DNA from: Paenirhizobium selenitireducens ATCC BAA-1503
GTDB taxonomy: Bacteria > Pseudomonadota > Alphaproteobacteria > Rhizobiales > Rhizobiaceae
Assembly (NCBI RefSeq): GCF_000518785.1
Contig: NZ_JAEG01000001.1
Location: 496,001-560,000 of the forward strand
DNA length: 64,000 nucleotides
Direction: 5' to 3'
In this document: piece after piece, positions 53,320 through 62,296 of the stretch
Position numbering within the stretch: the stretch's first letter is position 1
Layout: each line of letters opens with the position of its first letter
Program-made: the position numbers and the translations under genes
The notes under the pieces: generated by a model
Databases searched by the model: none
The model's input: the letters and a program-made list of their open reading frames with translations, nothing else
Told to the model about the DNA's origin: nothing

Positions 53320-54119
53320 TGTTCGTCGCGCAGAATGTCAGCGTGCTCCGCGATGGCCGCGCCCTGGTCGCCGATGTCGATCTGACGCTGCGTCCCGACG
53401 TCTTCACGGTCGTAATCGGACCGAACGGCGCCGGCAAGTCGACCTTGCTCAAGGCCCTCTCCGGAGAGATCGCACCCGATCGCGGCCAGATCTTCTGCCA
53501 CGAAAGGCCGCTGTCGCGGCTGTCCGCCGTCGAGCTTGCGGCGGATCGGGCCGTCTTGCCCCAGTCGACCACCCTGTCCTTCCCCTTCACCGCCCTTGAA
53601 GTGGTGCGCATGGGGGCAATCGCCCATGGCAGCCTCGATCCGACCCGCGCGGCGCGTGCTGCCCTTGCCCGCGTCGGCCTGGAAGGCTTCGAGGCGCGCG
53701 CCTACCGCGCGCTGTCCGGCGGCGAACAGCAGCGCGTTCAGTTTGCCCGCGCGCTCGCCCAGGTGCCCTCGCCGGTCGAACACGGCCGTACCCGAGCCCT
53801 TTTCCTCGATGAGCCGACATCGAGCCTCGACATCGGCCACCAGATCAGCGTGCTGGAAATCGCCCGCGACTTCGCCCGGTGTGGCGGCGCGGTTCTTGCC
53901 ATCCTCCACGACCTCAATCTCGCGGCGGAATTCGCCGACCATCTGGTGGTCATACATCATGGTCGGATCGTGTCGGAAGGGCCGCCGCTCGCCACGATCG
54001 ACGACCGGGTCATCGCCGATGTCTACGGCATCAGCGGCGCGGTCGGGCGCCTTCCGGCAGCGTCCGTGCCTTTCGTGCTGCCGCAATCCCGGCACGCGCC
54101 CCGAGTGAAAGCCGGCTAA
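53319..54119 (+). CDS. hmuV: Haemin ABC importer ATP-binding protein
   Basis: A 266-residue ATPase: Walker A GPNGAGKSTLLKAL near residue 36, signature LSGGEQQRVQFARAL, Walker B LFLDEPTSSLD and H-loop AILHDLNLAAEF. The extra segment QVPSPVEHGRTRA between signature and Walker B is seen in rhizobial HmuV. A GTG directly before the ATG (53316) could also be used. Last gene of hmuTUV. Confidence 0.93.
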   Translation: MFVAQNVSVLRDGRALVADVDLTLRPDVFTVVIGPNGAGKSTLLKALSGEIAPDRGQIFCHERPLSRLSAVELAADRAVLPQSTTLSFPFTALEVVRMGAIAHGSLDPTRAARAALARVGLEGFEARAYRALSGGEQQRVQFARALAQVPSPVEHGRTRALFLDEPTSSLDIGHQISVLEIARDFARCGGAVLAILHDLNLAAEFADHLVVIHHGRIVSEGPPLATIDDRVIADVYGISGAVGRLPAASVPFVLPQSRHAPRVKAG

Positions 54120-54124
54120 GCAAG

Positions 54125-54133
54125 TTATCCACA
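54125..54133 (+). promoter_or_regulatory. Perfect DnaA-box sequence
   Basis: TTATCCACA lies six bases after the hmuV stop, with a weaker AATCCACAG nine bases on. It could be a DnaA titration site, or chance. Confidence 0.3.
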
Positions 54134-54314
54134 GCAATCCACAGGCTGGAATCGGTCAAACGACCACAAGAACGGGAACACGAGACGAACATCGCCACCG
54201 CCCGGAGGGAACAAAAGGGCATTTTCCGATTGTCGCCGGGGCACGGACCGGCAGTTTGGCCGGTCAGCGGGGGCCTGCAAAGCCATCTATGACGCCAAGC
54301 TGGGCAAGGAATGG

Positions 54315-54337
54315 GCCGCCAGCCATCGGCTGGCGGC
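54315..54337 (-). terminator. Hairpin after the 110-residue secreted-protein gene
   Basis: GCCGCCAGCC, loop ATC, GGCTGGCGGC: a perfect 10-pair stem about 19 bases after the minus-strand stop. No T-run, so a weak terminator at most. Confidence 0.45.
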
Positions 54338-54355
54338 GCCGTGAAGGCGGAACGG

Positions 54356-54688
54356 TTATTCGTGGATCGTGTAGGAACCCAGTTCGCAGAGGTTCTGGCT
54401 GTCTTCGGTGGTGTCGAGGTCCGAGCTTTCCTCGAATTCGAAGCGCATGTCGTATTCGCACTGGGTGCGACCGTCGGCGATGGTCAGCTGAACGCTGGCG
54501 CCCGGCTCCAGAACATGATCGCCGAACACATCGCCTTCCCAGCTGTCGACGCCGACGGGCGAGGTGTAGAAATGGGTGAGAACCGAGCTCGTGCCGTTGG
54601 TCAGCGTGAAGACCAGATCTTCCGCCTGGGCGGTGGTCGAGAAGAGGACGGCTGCCAGCAGGCCGGCGGCGGAGAGAATACGTTTCAT
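54356..54688 (-). CDS. Small secreted protein of unknown function
   Basis: A 110-residue protein with a signal peptide (about 1-22, ending AQAEDL) and a mature part that looks beta-rich: LVFTLTNGTSSVLTHFY, then DSWEGDVFGDHVLEPGASVQL and a C-terminal acidic part with two cysteines (TQCEYD and NLCELG) that could pair. The pattern of a backbone with late Cys pair recalls secreted proteins of unknown role in Rhizobiaceae; no family is claimed. The start at 54688 is set by the signal peptide. Confidence 0.72.
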   Translation of the reverse strand: MKRILSAAGLLAAVLFSTTAQAEDLVFTLTNGTSSVLTHFYTSPVGVDSWEGDVFGDHVLEPGASVQLTIADGRTQCEYDMRFEFEESSDLDTTEDSQNLCELGSYTIHE

Positions 54689-54927
54689 AAGACTGCAATG
54701 CTCCAGGCCCGAAATTGGGCGGGAACGACATATGCTTTGCCTTGGTGACGAAGCAATTAAGGCGCGGTGAAATTTTCGGCAGATACCAATAATGGCCTGA
54801 ACCCGTGTTTTCGACAGCGCCAAAACAATCGGCTTCGAAGAAGCTGCCGCAGAGTGCTGCGAAACCGACGCAGCACTGATGTGCGCCTTGAGGCGCAACA
54901 TCAACAAACTGTGCTATGGGATTGAAA

Positions 54928-55003
<76 letters not shown>

Positions 55004-55128
55004 GACCAGCGCCTTCCGGCGGTGTGACGTGGCGTATAAACAGCATCTCCGATCTTGTCCAGCGCCGAGGCAAAAAAACTTGGCCCAAACGTCAAAAAAA
55101 ATACACGGAGCGGAAAAAGCCAACGTTT

Positions 55129-56046
55129 TCAGAGGTCCAGAATTCCCGACGCAATCCGCACGGCCTGGCCGCCGATCCGCGCCCGGCTGATCTCGCCATC
55201 CTTGGCGTCGATGTGCAGATGGATATAGGACGGCCGCCCCATCTCGACGCCCTGTTCGACCATCAGCGGGTGGTGACCGTCGGGAAGCCCGTCGAAATGG
55301 TGGATGGCACCGGACATCGCCGCGACCGCCGAACCGGTCGCCGGGTCCTCGGCAATGCCCATGTCGGGCGAAAACATCCGGGCATGGAACTTGGCCGCGT
55401 GATGCACCCCGCCCCGGCAATAGACATAGGCCGAGGTCAGCATGCCTTCGCACAGCGGCGCGATGCGCTCCCAGAGCTGGGAATCGAAATCCAGGGTCTC
55501 GACGGCACTGAGATTATGCACCGGCACCATCACGAAGGGAACGCCGGCCCCCCAGACGGACGGCACGTGATTCTCGAAGCCGATATCGGTGGATTTGAGC
55601 GCCAGCGCGTCGGCGATGCCCTGGCGGTCGAGGGCAAGCTCGTAGCGCGTCGAAGTCTTCGGCAGATCGAATTCGGCAAAGCTCGCCTCGCCGTCGCGCA
55701 GTTTGACGGCGCAGCGCACCGGTCCGACATTCTCCTCCAGCACCGAGACGAGATCGAGCCCGCCGCTATTGTTGCCATAGGCACGCTCGGCAAGCGCCAC
55801 CGCGGTGCCGACCGTCGGATGGCCGGCAAAGGGCAGTTCCCGGCCCGGCGTGAAAATGCGGATGCGGGCGGAGTGGGCGGGATTGGAGGCCTTCTGCACG
55901 AACACCGTCTCCGACAGGTTGGTCTCCGCCGCGATGGCCTGCATCGCCGCGGGCGACAGGTCCTCGCCGTCGAAGATCACCGCCAGCGGATTGCCGGCGA
56001 GCTTCTGGTCGGTGAAGACGTCGTAGATCGAATAGTGCCGCGCCAA
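55129..56046 (-). CDS. PhzF-family isomerase/epimerase-like protein
   Basis: A 305-residue protein of the PhzF fold (two diaminopimelate-epimerase-like halves). The catalytic Glu is in ETNLSETVFVQ near residue 44, with RIFTPGRELPFAGHPTVGTA after it and EDPATGSAVAAMSG in the second half. The reaction is unknown for most members. The start is a TTG at 56046: GGAGG lies 5 bases upstream and homologues begin at this point (ARHYSIYDVFTDQ); there is no suitable ATG. Confidence 0.88.
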   Translation of the reverse strand: MARHYSIYDVFTDQKLAGNPLAVIFDGEDLSPAAMQAIAAETNLSETVFVQKASNPAHSARIRIFTPGRELPFAGHPTVGTAVALAERAYGNNSGGLDLVSVLEENVGPVRCAVKLRDGEASFAEFDLPKTSTRYELALDRQGIADALALKSTDIGFENHVPSVWGAGVPFVMVPVHNLSAVETLDFDSQLWERIAPLCEGMLTSAYVYCRGGVHHAAKFHARMFSPDMGIAEDPATGSAVAAMSGAIHHFDGLPDGHHPLMVEQGVEMGRPSYIHLHIDAKDGEISRARIGGQAVRIASGILDL

Positions 56047-56119
56047 AGGATCCTCCGGGTTCGTTGAACGATTTCGCCAGAGACTGCCCGACCTTGCCCG
56101 CGCGCGCAAGCAAGCGATG

Positions 56120-56860
56120 TCAGCGCGCCTCGGCGAAGAACCAGTCGAGAACCGGCAGCATGGCCGGATTGTACGGGTGCGCTGCGGGATCGGGCGAGCG
56201 GATGGCAACCGCGCCGGCGATCTCCTTCTCCTCGTCGACCTCCATATGCGCGGCAATGCGGTCAAGGATGGCGCCGGCCGGCAGATCGAAGCGGAAGAGC
56301 CGCACGATCGTCAGCCGCCGGCGGGCAAAGCTGGCGAAGAAGCGCCCGTCGGTTGCCGCCTCGCCAAGGTCGAGGCCGGTTTCCTCACGAACCTCGCGCA
56401 TCATGTTGCCGGCGATGTCGCAATGCCCGTCGACGATGTCGTGCGGATCGAGCGATCCGGCGGCGCAATAGACTTGACCCGGATTGGCGGTGTGCGCGGC
56501 CATCTCGACGGCGATCAGCGCGCCGTCCGCCGAGGCGATCACCGGAAAGGCGAAGACATGGAAACCGCCCTGCCCGAGCGGCTGCCTGCGCCACCAGAGA
56601 AAGGTCGAATAGGGCACCACATAGCCCTCGCCCTCCACCACCCCGTTGCTGAGCGCCAGTCGATGCTGGAACACCATGCGGCCGTCGAACAGGGCCGGAT
56701 TGGCGGCGATCTCCGCCTGCCAGTTAGCTTCCGCCGCCGCCCGATTCTCCAGGTGGAACGGATGCACGCCGTCGAGCACGCGCAGCCGCACGCCCTCCAC
56801 GGGAAAGATCCGGGCCTCGGGCGGAAAGCCGGTCGCAGTATCGGCGTCGGTCTCGGACAT
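56120..56860 (-). CDS. Nudix hydrolase-like protein
   Basis: A 246-residue protein with a Nudix domain in its second half. The core REVREETGLDL matches the end of the Nudix box, but eight positions earlier the usual Glu is replaced by Cys (GHCDIAGNMMREV), and the entry glycine is shifted. The domain may hydrolyse a nucleotide-linked substrate or have lost activity. Its ATG shares one base with the stop of the upstream EEP-family gene, so the two are coupled. N-terminal 100 residues are without a known domain. Confidence 0.75.
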   Translation of the reverse strand: MSETDADTATGFPPEARIFPVEGVRLRVLDGVHPFHLENRAAAEANWQAEIAANPALFDGRMVFQHRLALSNGVVEGEGYVVPYSTFLWWRRQPLGQGGFHVFAFPVIASADGALIAVEMAAHTANPGQVYCAAGSLDPHDIVDGHCDIAGNMMREVREETGLDLGEAATDGRFFASFARRRLTIVRLFRFDLPAGAILDRIAAHMEVDEEKEIAGAVAIRSPDPAAHPYNPAMLPVLDWFFAEAR

Positions 56861-57966
56861 CAAAGCTCCAGCGCCATGACGATCGGGCAATGATCTGAAG
56901 CCTTCGGCCGGTCCCAGCCGATGCGCGGGTAATGCTCCACGGCCTGGCCCGGCGGAAACGGCGTACGAAAGGGCTGGCCGTTGCGGATGATCTCCGGCGC
57001 CTTGCCGGCATTGCGGCGGGCGAGCGCCGGCGACAGCCAGAGATAGTCGAGCTGGCAAAGATGCTGCTCCTCGGGGCCGCGCGCATGATAGAGCGTCCAG
57101 CGGTCCAGCGGCTCACGCCGGCGCATGACATTCTCGGCAAAACCATCGGCGGAAAAGACGTCGAGCGCGCTTTCCAGCCCGCCTCGGGGCTCGAACCGAT
57201 AGCCGGTGCGCCGGTCGCCGATCACGTCCACCCGCTCCTGGTAGTCGTTCATGTCGCCGCAGATGACGAAGTTCTTGTCGGCCGTCTGCCCCTTGCCGAA
57301 GCGCGCCTCAATGATGTGGCGGATCGCCTTGGTTTCGGCTTCCCGCACCGGCATGGTGAAGCTGCGTCCGTCGATGCCGTCGCGCCCGTTGGTCATCGAT
57401 TTCAGATGCACGACATAGATGGTCAGCGGCCGTCCGCCGATCTTCAGGTCGAGTTCCAGGCAGTCGCGCTTGAAGATCTTGTCGTCGGCCTTGACGGTCG
57501 CCGCAAGCGCCGGGGTGAACAGGTCAAGGTCGCGATAGGTCAGCGCCGCATGGCTGCAGATGTCGACGATCTCGATCTTCTCGCCGTCCCGCGTCTCGTC
57601 GCGCATCATCACGCCGACATCGATGCCGCGGCTGTCATTGCCCTCGACGAGATATTTGTGCCGGTAGCCGGAGCCGACCATGCGGAACAGATAGCCGTAT
57701 TCGAAGGCCTTCAGTGCCTCCATGCTGTCGACCTCCTGCAGGCACAGGATATCGGCCCCCATGTCGGCGATGGCGAGCGCCGAGAGCTGGCGGGTGTCGT
57801 CGGTCGAGGAGACGACGCGGGCCGATTCCAGCCGCTCATAGTCCTGCTCGTTGCGCACTTCGAACAGCTGCATCACCCGGTCCTGGCGCAACTGGTTGCG
57901 AAAGCCGGTGAAGTCGAACCTGGTCATCAGGTTCTCGATGTTAAACGTGCCTAGCCTGAGCGCCAT
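56860..57966 (-). CDS. Endonuclease/exonuclease/phosphatase family protein
   Basis: A 368-residue cytosolic EEP protein without a signal peptide. Motifs: GTFNIENLMTRFD, Glu in CLQEVDSMEAL, VVHLKSM, ICGDMNDYQE, QLDYLWLSP and the final Asp-His in KASDHCPIVMALE, all catalytic positions present. A phosphodiesterase or nuclease of unknown substrate. It heads a two-gene unit with the Nudix-like gene. A second, exported member of the same fold lies at 38553-39518. Confidence 0.86.
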   Translation of the reverse strand: MALRLGTFNIENLMTRFDFTGFRNQLRQDRVMQLFEVRNEQDYERLESARVVSSTDDTRQLSALAIADMGADILCLQEVDSMEALKAFEYGYLFRMVGSGYRHKYLVEGNDSRGIDVGVMMRDETRDGEKIEIVDICSHAALTYRDLDLFTPALAATVKADDKIFKRDCLELDLKIGGRPLTIYVVHLKSMTNGRDGIDGRSFTMPVREAETKAIRHIIEARFGKGQTADKNFVICGDMNDYQERVDVIGDRRTGYRFEPRGGLESALDVFSADGFAENVMRRREPLDRWTLYHARGPEEQHLCQLDYLWLSPALARRNAGKAPEIIRNGQPFRTPFPPGQAVEHYPRIGWDRPKASDHCPIVMALEL

Positions 57967-58072
57967 GATTCTTTTCCCGTTATCCGCCTACTATAGACCA
58001 GCCTCCGTGAACGGACATATGGCGCGCGATAGCGTTGATCGATGATGCGCAATTCCGGACGAATGGCCCGGC

Positions 58073-58468
58073 CTACCGGCGCATGGACCGCCATGAGATA
58101 GCGGCGATGACCGCCCACACCGCCGCGCGCAGCAGCATCGCGCCTACGGTGCGCATCTCGTAGAGGCCGCCGCCGGCGACATGCAGGCCGAAGGCCGCCA
58201 GCACCAGGACGGTGGCCACGGCGATCGCGATGGACAGCCAGGCGGCCCAACTCCGGTTCAGCAGCAGCCCCAGCCCGGCCACGACATAGAAGAAGCCCGC
58301 GGCAAAGTTGAACCACAACACGAAAGGCACGGCATTGCCGACGGCCGCCCGTGCAGCCTCGCCGCCGAACAGCGCCGTACCTCCGGAGAAGATCGTCAAC
58401 AGACCGAAGACCAGGCCCACGACACCCGCCGCCTTCAGCCCCCAGCCGCCTTGCCGAATCGTGTTCAT
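58073..58468 (-). CDS. Small four-helix membrane protein
   Basis: A 131-residue protein with four hydrophobic helices (about 12-30, 48-67, 73-93 and 105-125). I do not recognise a family. It is the last gene of the tetR-hlyD-ftsX-ABC unit: its start overlaps the ATPase stop by four bases, so it is probably made together with the transporter and may be an accessory membrane subunit. Confidence 0.7.
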   Translation of the reverse strand: MNTIRQGGWGLKAAGVVGLVFGLLTIFSGGTALFGGEAARAAVGNAVPFVLWFNFAAGFFYVVAGLGLLLNRSWAAWLSIAIAVATVLVLAAFGLHVAGGGLYEMRTVGAMLLRAAVWAVIAAISWRSMRR

Positions 58469-59178
58469 GCCTTGCTCCCTTGCTGGTCTTCCAGCCGACC
58501 ATCGCGCAGATGGAAAAGCCGATCGAAACGGTCGTAGATCTTCTCGTCATGCGTCACCGCCACGATGCAGGCGTCCTGCTCGGCGGCGAGCTTGCGCAGC
58601 AGATCCATGACGATCCCGGCCCGCTTGGAATCGAGCGCCGCGGTCGGCTCGTCGGCGAGAATGATGCGCGGGCTGTTGGCGAGCGCGCGGGCAATCGCCA
58701 CACGCTGCGCCTCGCCGCCCGACAGCAAAGCCGGCATGGCGTCCTTGCGGTTTCCGACTTCCAGATAGTCCAGGAGTTCGATCGCCCGGCGCCTTGCCTC
58801 CCCGGCCGACTTTCCCGCCAGTTGCAGCACCAGCGCGACGTTGTCTTTGGCGTCGAGGAAGGGCAAGAGGTTGTGGAACTGGAAGATGAACCCGATCTTG
58901 TCGAGCCGCAGGCGCCTGAGGTCGTTCCTCAGCCAGCGATTTTCGTAGACCGGCTCCCCGTCCAGCCATACCCTGCCCTCGGTCGGGTCGATGATGCAGC
59001 CGATGATGTTCAGCAGCGTCGTCTTGCCCGAGCCGGACGGCCCGAGCAACGCCACGACTTCGCCGGAGCGAACCTGAAGGTCGACGCCGCGCAGGGCATC
59101 GACGCGCGTCGCCCCCTCGCCATAGTGCTTGGAGATTGCCTTGAGGTCGATGATCAGGCGGCTTTGCGGTTCGGCCAT
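58465..59178 (-). CDS. MacB/LolD-type ABC ATP-binding protein
   Basis: A 237-residue ATPase with Walker A GPSGSGKTTLLNII, Q-loop FQFHNLLPF, signature LSGGEAQRVAIARAL and Walker B IILADEPTAALD. The sequence is of the LolD/MacB type working with FtsX-fold permeases. It lies 4 bases after the permease gene and overlaps the small membrane-protein gene. The start at 59178 (MAEPQSRL) follows the permease stop; upstream ATGs are in the permease. Confidence 0.92.
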   Translation of the reverse strand: MAEPQSRLIIDLKAISKHYGEGATRVDALRGVDLQVRSGEVVALLGPSGSGKTTLLNIIGCIIDPTEGRVWLDGEPVYENRWLRNDLRRLRLDKIGFIFQFHNLLPFLDAKDNVALVLQLAGKSAGEARRRAIELLDYLEVGNRKDAMPALLSGGEAQRVAIARALANSPRIILADEPTAALDSKRAGIVMDLLRKLAAEQDACIVAVTHDEKIYDRFDRLFHLRDGRLEDQQGSKA

Positions 59179-59182
59179 GATG

Positions 59183-60316
59183 TCAGCCTCCGATCGCGGT
59201 CGCGGGATCGACCTTGAGCGCAGCCCGGATACCGAGCCCGCTTGCCAAAATGCAGACCACCAGGATGATGCCGGCAAGAGCCACCGCATTGATCGGCTCC
59301 AGCAGGACGCGGCGGGGGAAATAGTCCTTGATCAACAGGATCAGCATCAGGCCGAAACCCCAGCCGACAGCGCCGAGGGCGATCGATTGCTGGACGATCA
59401 GCCCGATGATGGTGCGGTCGGGCGCGCCGATCAGCTTCAGCGTCGCGATCTGCTTCAGCTTTTCCATGGTCATGGTGTAGATGATCAGCGCGATGACGAC
59501 GGCCGACACCGTCAAAAGGATACTGAGAAACAGGCCGATCTGCCGGCGCGCCCGGTCGACGACGGAGCGGACCAGCAGGTCTTCCTGTTCGGCCTGCGTC
59601 ATGGCCGAAAGGTGTTTCCACTGGCGCACGGTGCGCGCCACCGCATCGACATCGGCATTGGCATCGACCCGGGCGATGACGGCAGCCACCGTATCCCCGC
59701 TCTCGCCCGTCGCGCCTCGGGCCGACTGCACCCGGGCGGCCGGCGGTGCGAGCTGCGATTGCAGCGTCTGCGCATCGGATAGCGTGACATAGAGCACGGG
59801 ATCGCCGCCGGAGTTCATCGCATCCTCGACAAGTCCGACGACTTCGAAACGGTTGCGACCGAGCGCGATCCGGTCACCGATCACCAGCCCTGACTTGCGA
59901 TCCGCGACCGCCTCGAAATGGCTCTGCCCGATGCCGCGTCCCTCGACGACCACCGCCGGGCCGCCGGGGTGGCCGCGCTCGTAGCCGATGATGTAGAGCC
60001 GAAGCGTCTTGCCGGCAAAGGATGCCTCGACGGTCTGGTAGGTGATGCTGCCGGCATCGCTCACCCCGTACAGGCGCGCCACGGCATCGCGCGTCTCGCC
60101 GGGGATCTTGGAGGATTCGGCGAAAGGTCCCTGCCGACCCGCTTCCACCACCCAGAGATCGGCCTTCGGCGCCCGGACGATGTTCAGCGCATCGGCCACG
60201 AGGCCGTTGTAGATCCCCATCATCGCCAGCACCACCGCCATCAGCAGGCTGAGGCCGAGACAGGTGAGCACGAAGCGAAACAGGTTGTGGCGGACATCGC
60301 GATAGGCAAGGTTCAT
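59183..60316 (-). CDS. FtsX-fold ABC permease (MacB/DevC-like)
   Basis: A 377-residue permease with one N-terminal helix, a periplasmic domain of about 210 residues (PKADLWVVEAGRQGPFAESS through the region before QWKHLSAM), and three C-terminal helices, the FtsX/MacB topology. It is shorter than MacB because the ATPase is a separate protein, as in DevC. It overlaps the membrane fusion protein gene by four bases. Confidence 0.9.
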   Translation of the reverse strand: MNLAYRDVRHNLFRFVLTCLGLSLLMAVVLAMMGIYNGLVADALNIVRAPKADLWVVEAGRQGPFAESSKIPGETRDAVARLYGVSDAGSITYQTVEASFAGKTLRLYIIGYERGHPGGPAVVVEGRGIGQSHFEAVADRKSGLVIGDRIALGRNRFEVVGLVEDAMNSGGDPVLYVTLSDAQTLQSQLAPPAARVQSARGATGESGDTVAAVIARVDANADVDAVARTVRQWKHLSAMTQAEQEDLLVRSVVDRARRQIGLFLSILLTVSAVVIALIIYTMTMEKLKQIATLKLIGAPDRTIIGLIVQQSIALGAVGWGFGLMLILLIKDYFPRRVLLEPINAVALAGIILVVCILASGLGIRAALKVDPATAIGG

Positions 60317-61476
60317 GGCCTCGCCTCCTCGAGGATGCGCGCCGCACGTCCCTCGACAAGCCCCTTGGCGGCGGCCGTGACGACGCGGGCGCCCTCCGGC
60401 AAGCCTGCGACGATCTCGACGCGGGCATCTTCCGTGCGGTGGCCGAACGTCACCGGCACCTGCGCAAGCCTGCCGTCCATGACGACGAACACCCGCCCCT
60501 GATGGCCGTCGAAGCCGCTGATCGCCGCCTCCGGCACCAGCAGCGCCTCCGCCAACTGGTCGACCGTGATCCGCACCTCGGCCTGTTCCCCGAGAAAGGC
60601 CTGCGGCGGACACTTATCGCAGGTAATCCAGACGCGGCGCTCCTCGTTGGCGCGATCGCTCTCGATGCCGATCCGCGCCACCGTGCCGGTATAGACCTCA
60701 TGCGGCATGGACCGCAGCCGGACCTCGGCGGCCTGGCCGACCGCCAGTGCGCCGGCGCGTTCCTCGTCGACATAGGCCAGCGTCCACACGGTCTTCGGGT
60801 CCATGAGCGTGTAGATCGCATCACCGGCCCGCACCACGGCGCCTGCTTCGGCGTGACGCGCGACGACCACGGCGTCGAAGGGTGCCTCCAGAGCATGCTG
60901 ATTGAGCACGGCGGTTTCGTAATCCAGCGCCGCACGAGCATCGACCTCCTGCGATCTGAAGACATCCACCTCCGTCTGCGCAACGGTGAGTTCAGCGGCT
61001 GCAACCTCGACGTCGCGCTTCGCCTCCTCGGCAGTCTGGCGAGAGATCGCGTTTCGGCCGGCCAGTTCCTGCTGGCGCGTGTCGTCCGCCTGGCGTTGCG
61101 CAAGCACCGCCCGGGCCTTCTCGACATTGGCCTCCGCCTTGCGGGTGTTCGCAGCCGCCGCGGCGATCGCCGCTTGCGCACGGGCCACCCGTGCCTGTTG
61201 CGCATCCCGATGCAGGCGCGCCAGAACCTGACCGCCCGTCACGACATCTCCGCTGTCGACCGAGAGATCGGCCAGCGCACCACCGACCTCGAAGCCGATC
61301 TTCGACACGATCCGCGCCTCGACCGTGCCGAGCCCATACAGTCTCACCGCGACATTCCGCTCGATCGCCGCAACCGGTACGGCAATCGGCCGTTTGGTGA
61401 GAAACACATAGGCAAGAGCAATTGCCGCGATGACCGCCACGGCCACCAGAAGGATCCTGATCTTTCCGCCCGTCAT
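60313..61476 (-). CDS. HlyD-type membrane fusion protein
   Basis: A 387-residue periplasmic adaptor with one N-terminal helix (about 8-25), a biotinyl-lipoyl-like domain (FEVGGALADLSVDSGDVV), a long alpha-helical hairpin (about 95-200, rich in Ala, Arg and Glu) and a beta-barrel part (EAGAVVRAGDAIYTLMDPKTVW). Two Cys in ITCDKCPPQ may bind metal or form a disulfide. It links the FtsX permease to the outer membrane for export. Overlaps tetR and the permease gene by four bases each. Confidence 0.9.
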   Translation of the reverse strand: MTGGKIRILLVAVAVIAAIALAYVFLTKRPIAVPVAAIERNVAVRLYGLGTVEARIVSKIGFEVGGALADLSVDSGDVVTGGQVLARLHRDAQQARVARAQAAIAAAAANTRKAEANVEKARAVLAQRQADDTRQQELAGRNAISRQTAEEAKRDVEVAAAELTVAQTEVDVFRSQEVDARAALDYETAVLNQHALEAPFDAVVVARHAEAGAVVRAGDAIYTLMDPKTVWTLAYVDEERAGALAVGQAAEVRLRSMPHEVYTGTVARIGIESDRANEERRVWITCDKCPPQAFLGEQAEVRITVDQLAEALLVPEAAISGFDGHQGRVFVVMDGRLAQVPVTFGHRTEDARVEIVAGLPEGARVVTAAAKGLVEGRAARILEEARP

Positions 61477-62090
61477 GACTGCTTCTCCTCTGTCGTCGAT
61501 CCGGTAAACAAAGCCATCTGCACGGCCAGCAGCCGCACGCCCTCCGGCTGCAGGGCAAATCCGCGCGCACCCAGCGACCAGCGCATCGCCAGGCCCTGGA
61601 CGAGCGAGATCAGCAGCACCGCGCCATCGGCCGGATCGAGATCCGGGCGAACGGTGCCGGCTTTCCGCGCACGCGCCAGCTCGCCGGCGAGGATGCCGTG
61701 GAACGTCGTCATCAAGCCGACGAAGGCCTGGCGAAGCGCATCGTTTTCGACCCGCAGCTCGCGGGAAAACAGGATCGCGGGAATGGCGGGATTGGCTTCG
61801 ATGAGATTCAATTGCGCCCGAACCAGCGCCGCGATCCTGCCTTCCGGCGTGGCGCTGGAGGCAAGCGCCTCGTCCCACGCCACCTTCAGCCTGTCGCTGA
61901 TGTCCGCCGCGACCGCCTGCCAAAGGACCTGCTTGGTCGGAAAATGACGAAAGATCCCGGGCTGCGTCAGGCCAACGGCCTGCGCAACGGCATTGGTCGT
62001 CAGCCGGTCGGGTCCCAGTTCGTCCGCCAACCGCAGCGCGGTCGCCAATATCTCCGCCTTGCGGTCTTCCGCCGATTTTCGTGCCATCAT
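61473..62090 (-). CDS. TetR-family repressor of the export operon
   Basis: A 205-residue regulator with the TetR N-terminal helix-turn-helix (LTTNAVAQAVGLTQPGIFRHFPTKQVLWQ) and a divergent C-terminal ligand domain (SLGARGFALQPEGVRLLAVQM). First gene of the unit tetR-hlyD-ftsX-ABC-membrane protein, with four-base overlaps, so it controls itself and the exporter. A perfect palindrome at 62099-62124, 8 bases upstream of the start codon, is its likely operator. The inducer is unknown. Confidence 0.92.
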   Translation of the reverse strand: MMARKSAEDRKAEILATALRLADELGPDRLTTNAVAQAVGLTQPGIFRHFPTKQVLWQAVAADISDRLKVAWDEALASSATPEGRIAALVRAQLNLIEANPAIPAILFSRELRVENDALRQAFVGLMTTFHGILAGELARARKAGTVRPDLDPADGAVLLISLVQGLAMRWSLGARGFALQPEGVRLLAVQMALFTGSTTEEKQS

Positions 62091-62098
62091 GCGGCTCC

Positions 62099-62124
62099 GT
62101 AGTTAGTTATTACAAACTAACTAC
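62099..62124. promoter_or_regulatory. TetR-type operator
   Basis: Two perfect 10-base arms (GTAGTTAGTT and AACTAACTAC) around the 6-base centre ATTACA, just upstream of the tetR start. The length and symmetry are those of TetR-family operators. Confidence 0.75.
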
Positions 62125-62296
62125 GCCCTCGACCCTCTTCTGTCAACGATCCGCCCCGGAACGGGTCGGCACAAGGAGACCCGCAAGATCGAACGACGTG
62201 GCAAGGGCCGACGGACAGGCAACCCAAAAAACGTCCTTCCAACCCCGCCCGTCATCATCCTATGATTGGACATCAGCATGACCGGGGGAGTTCTGC

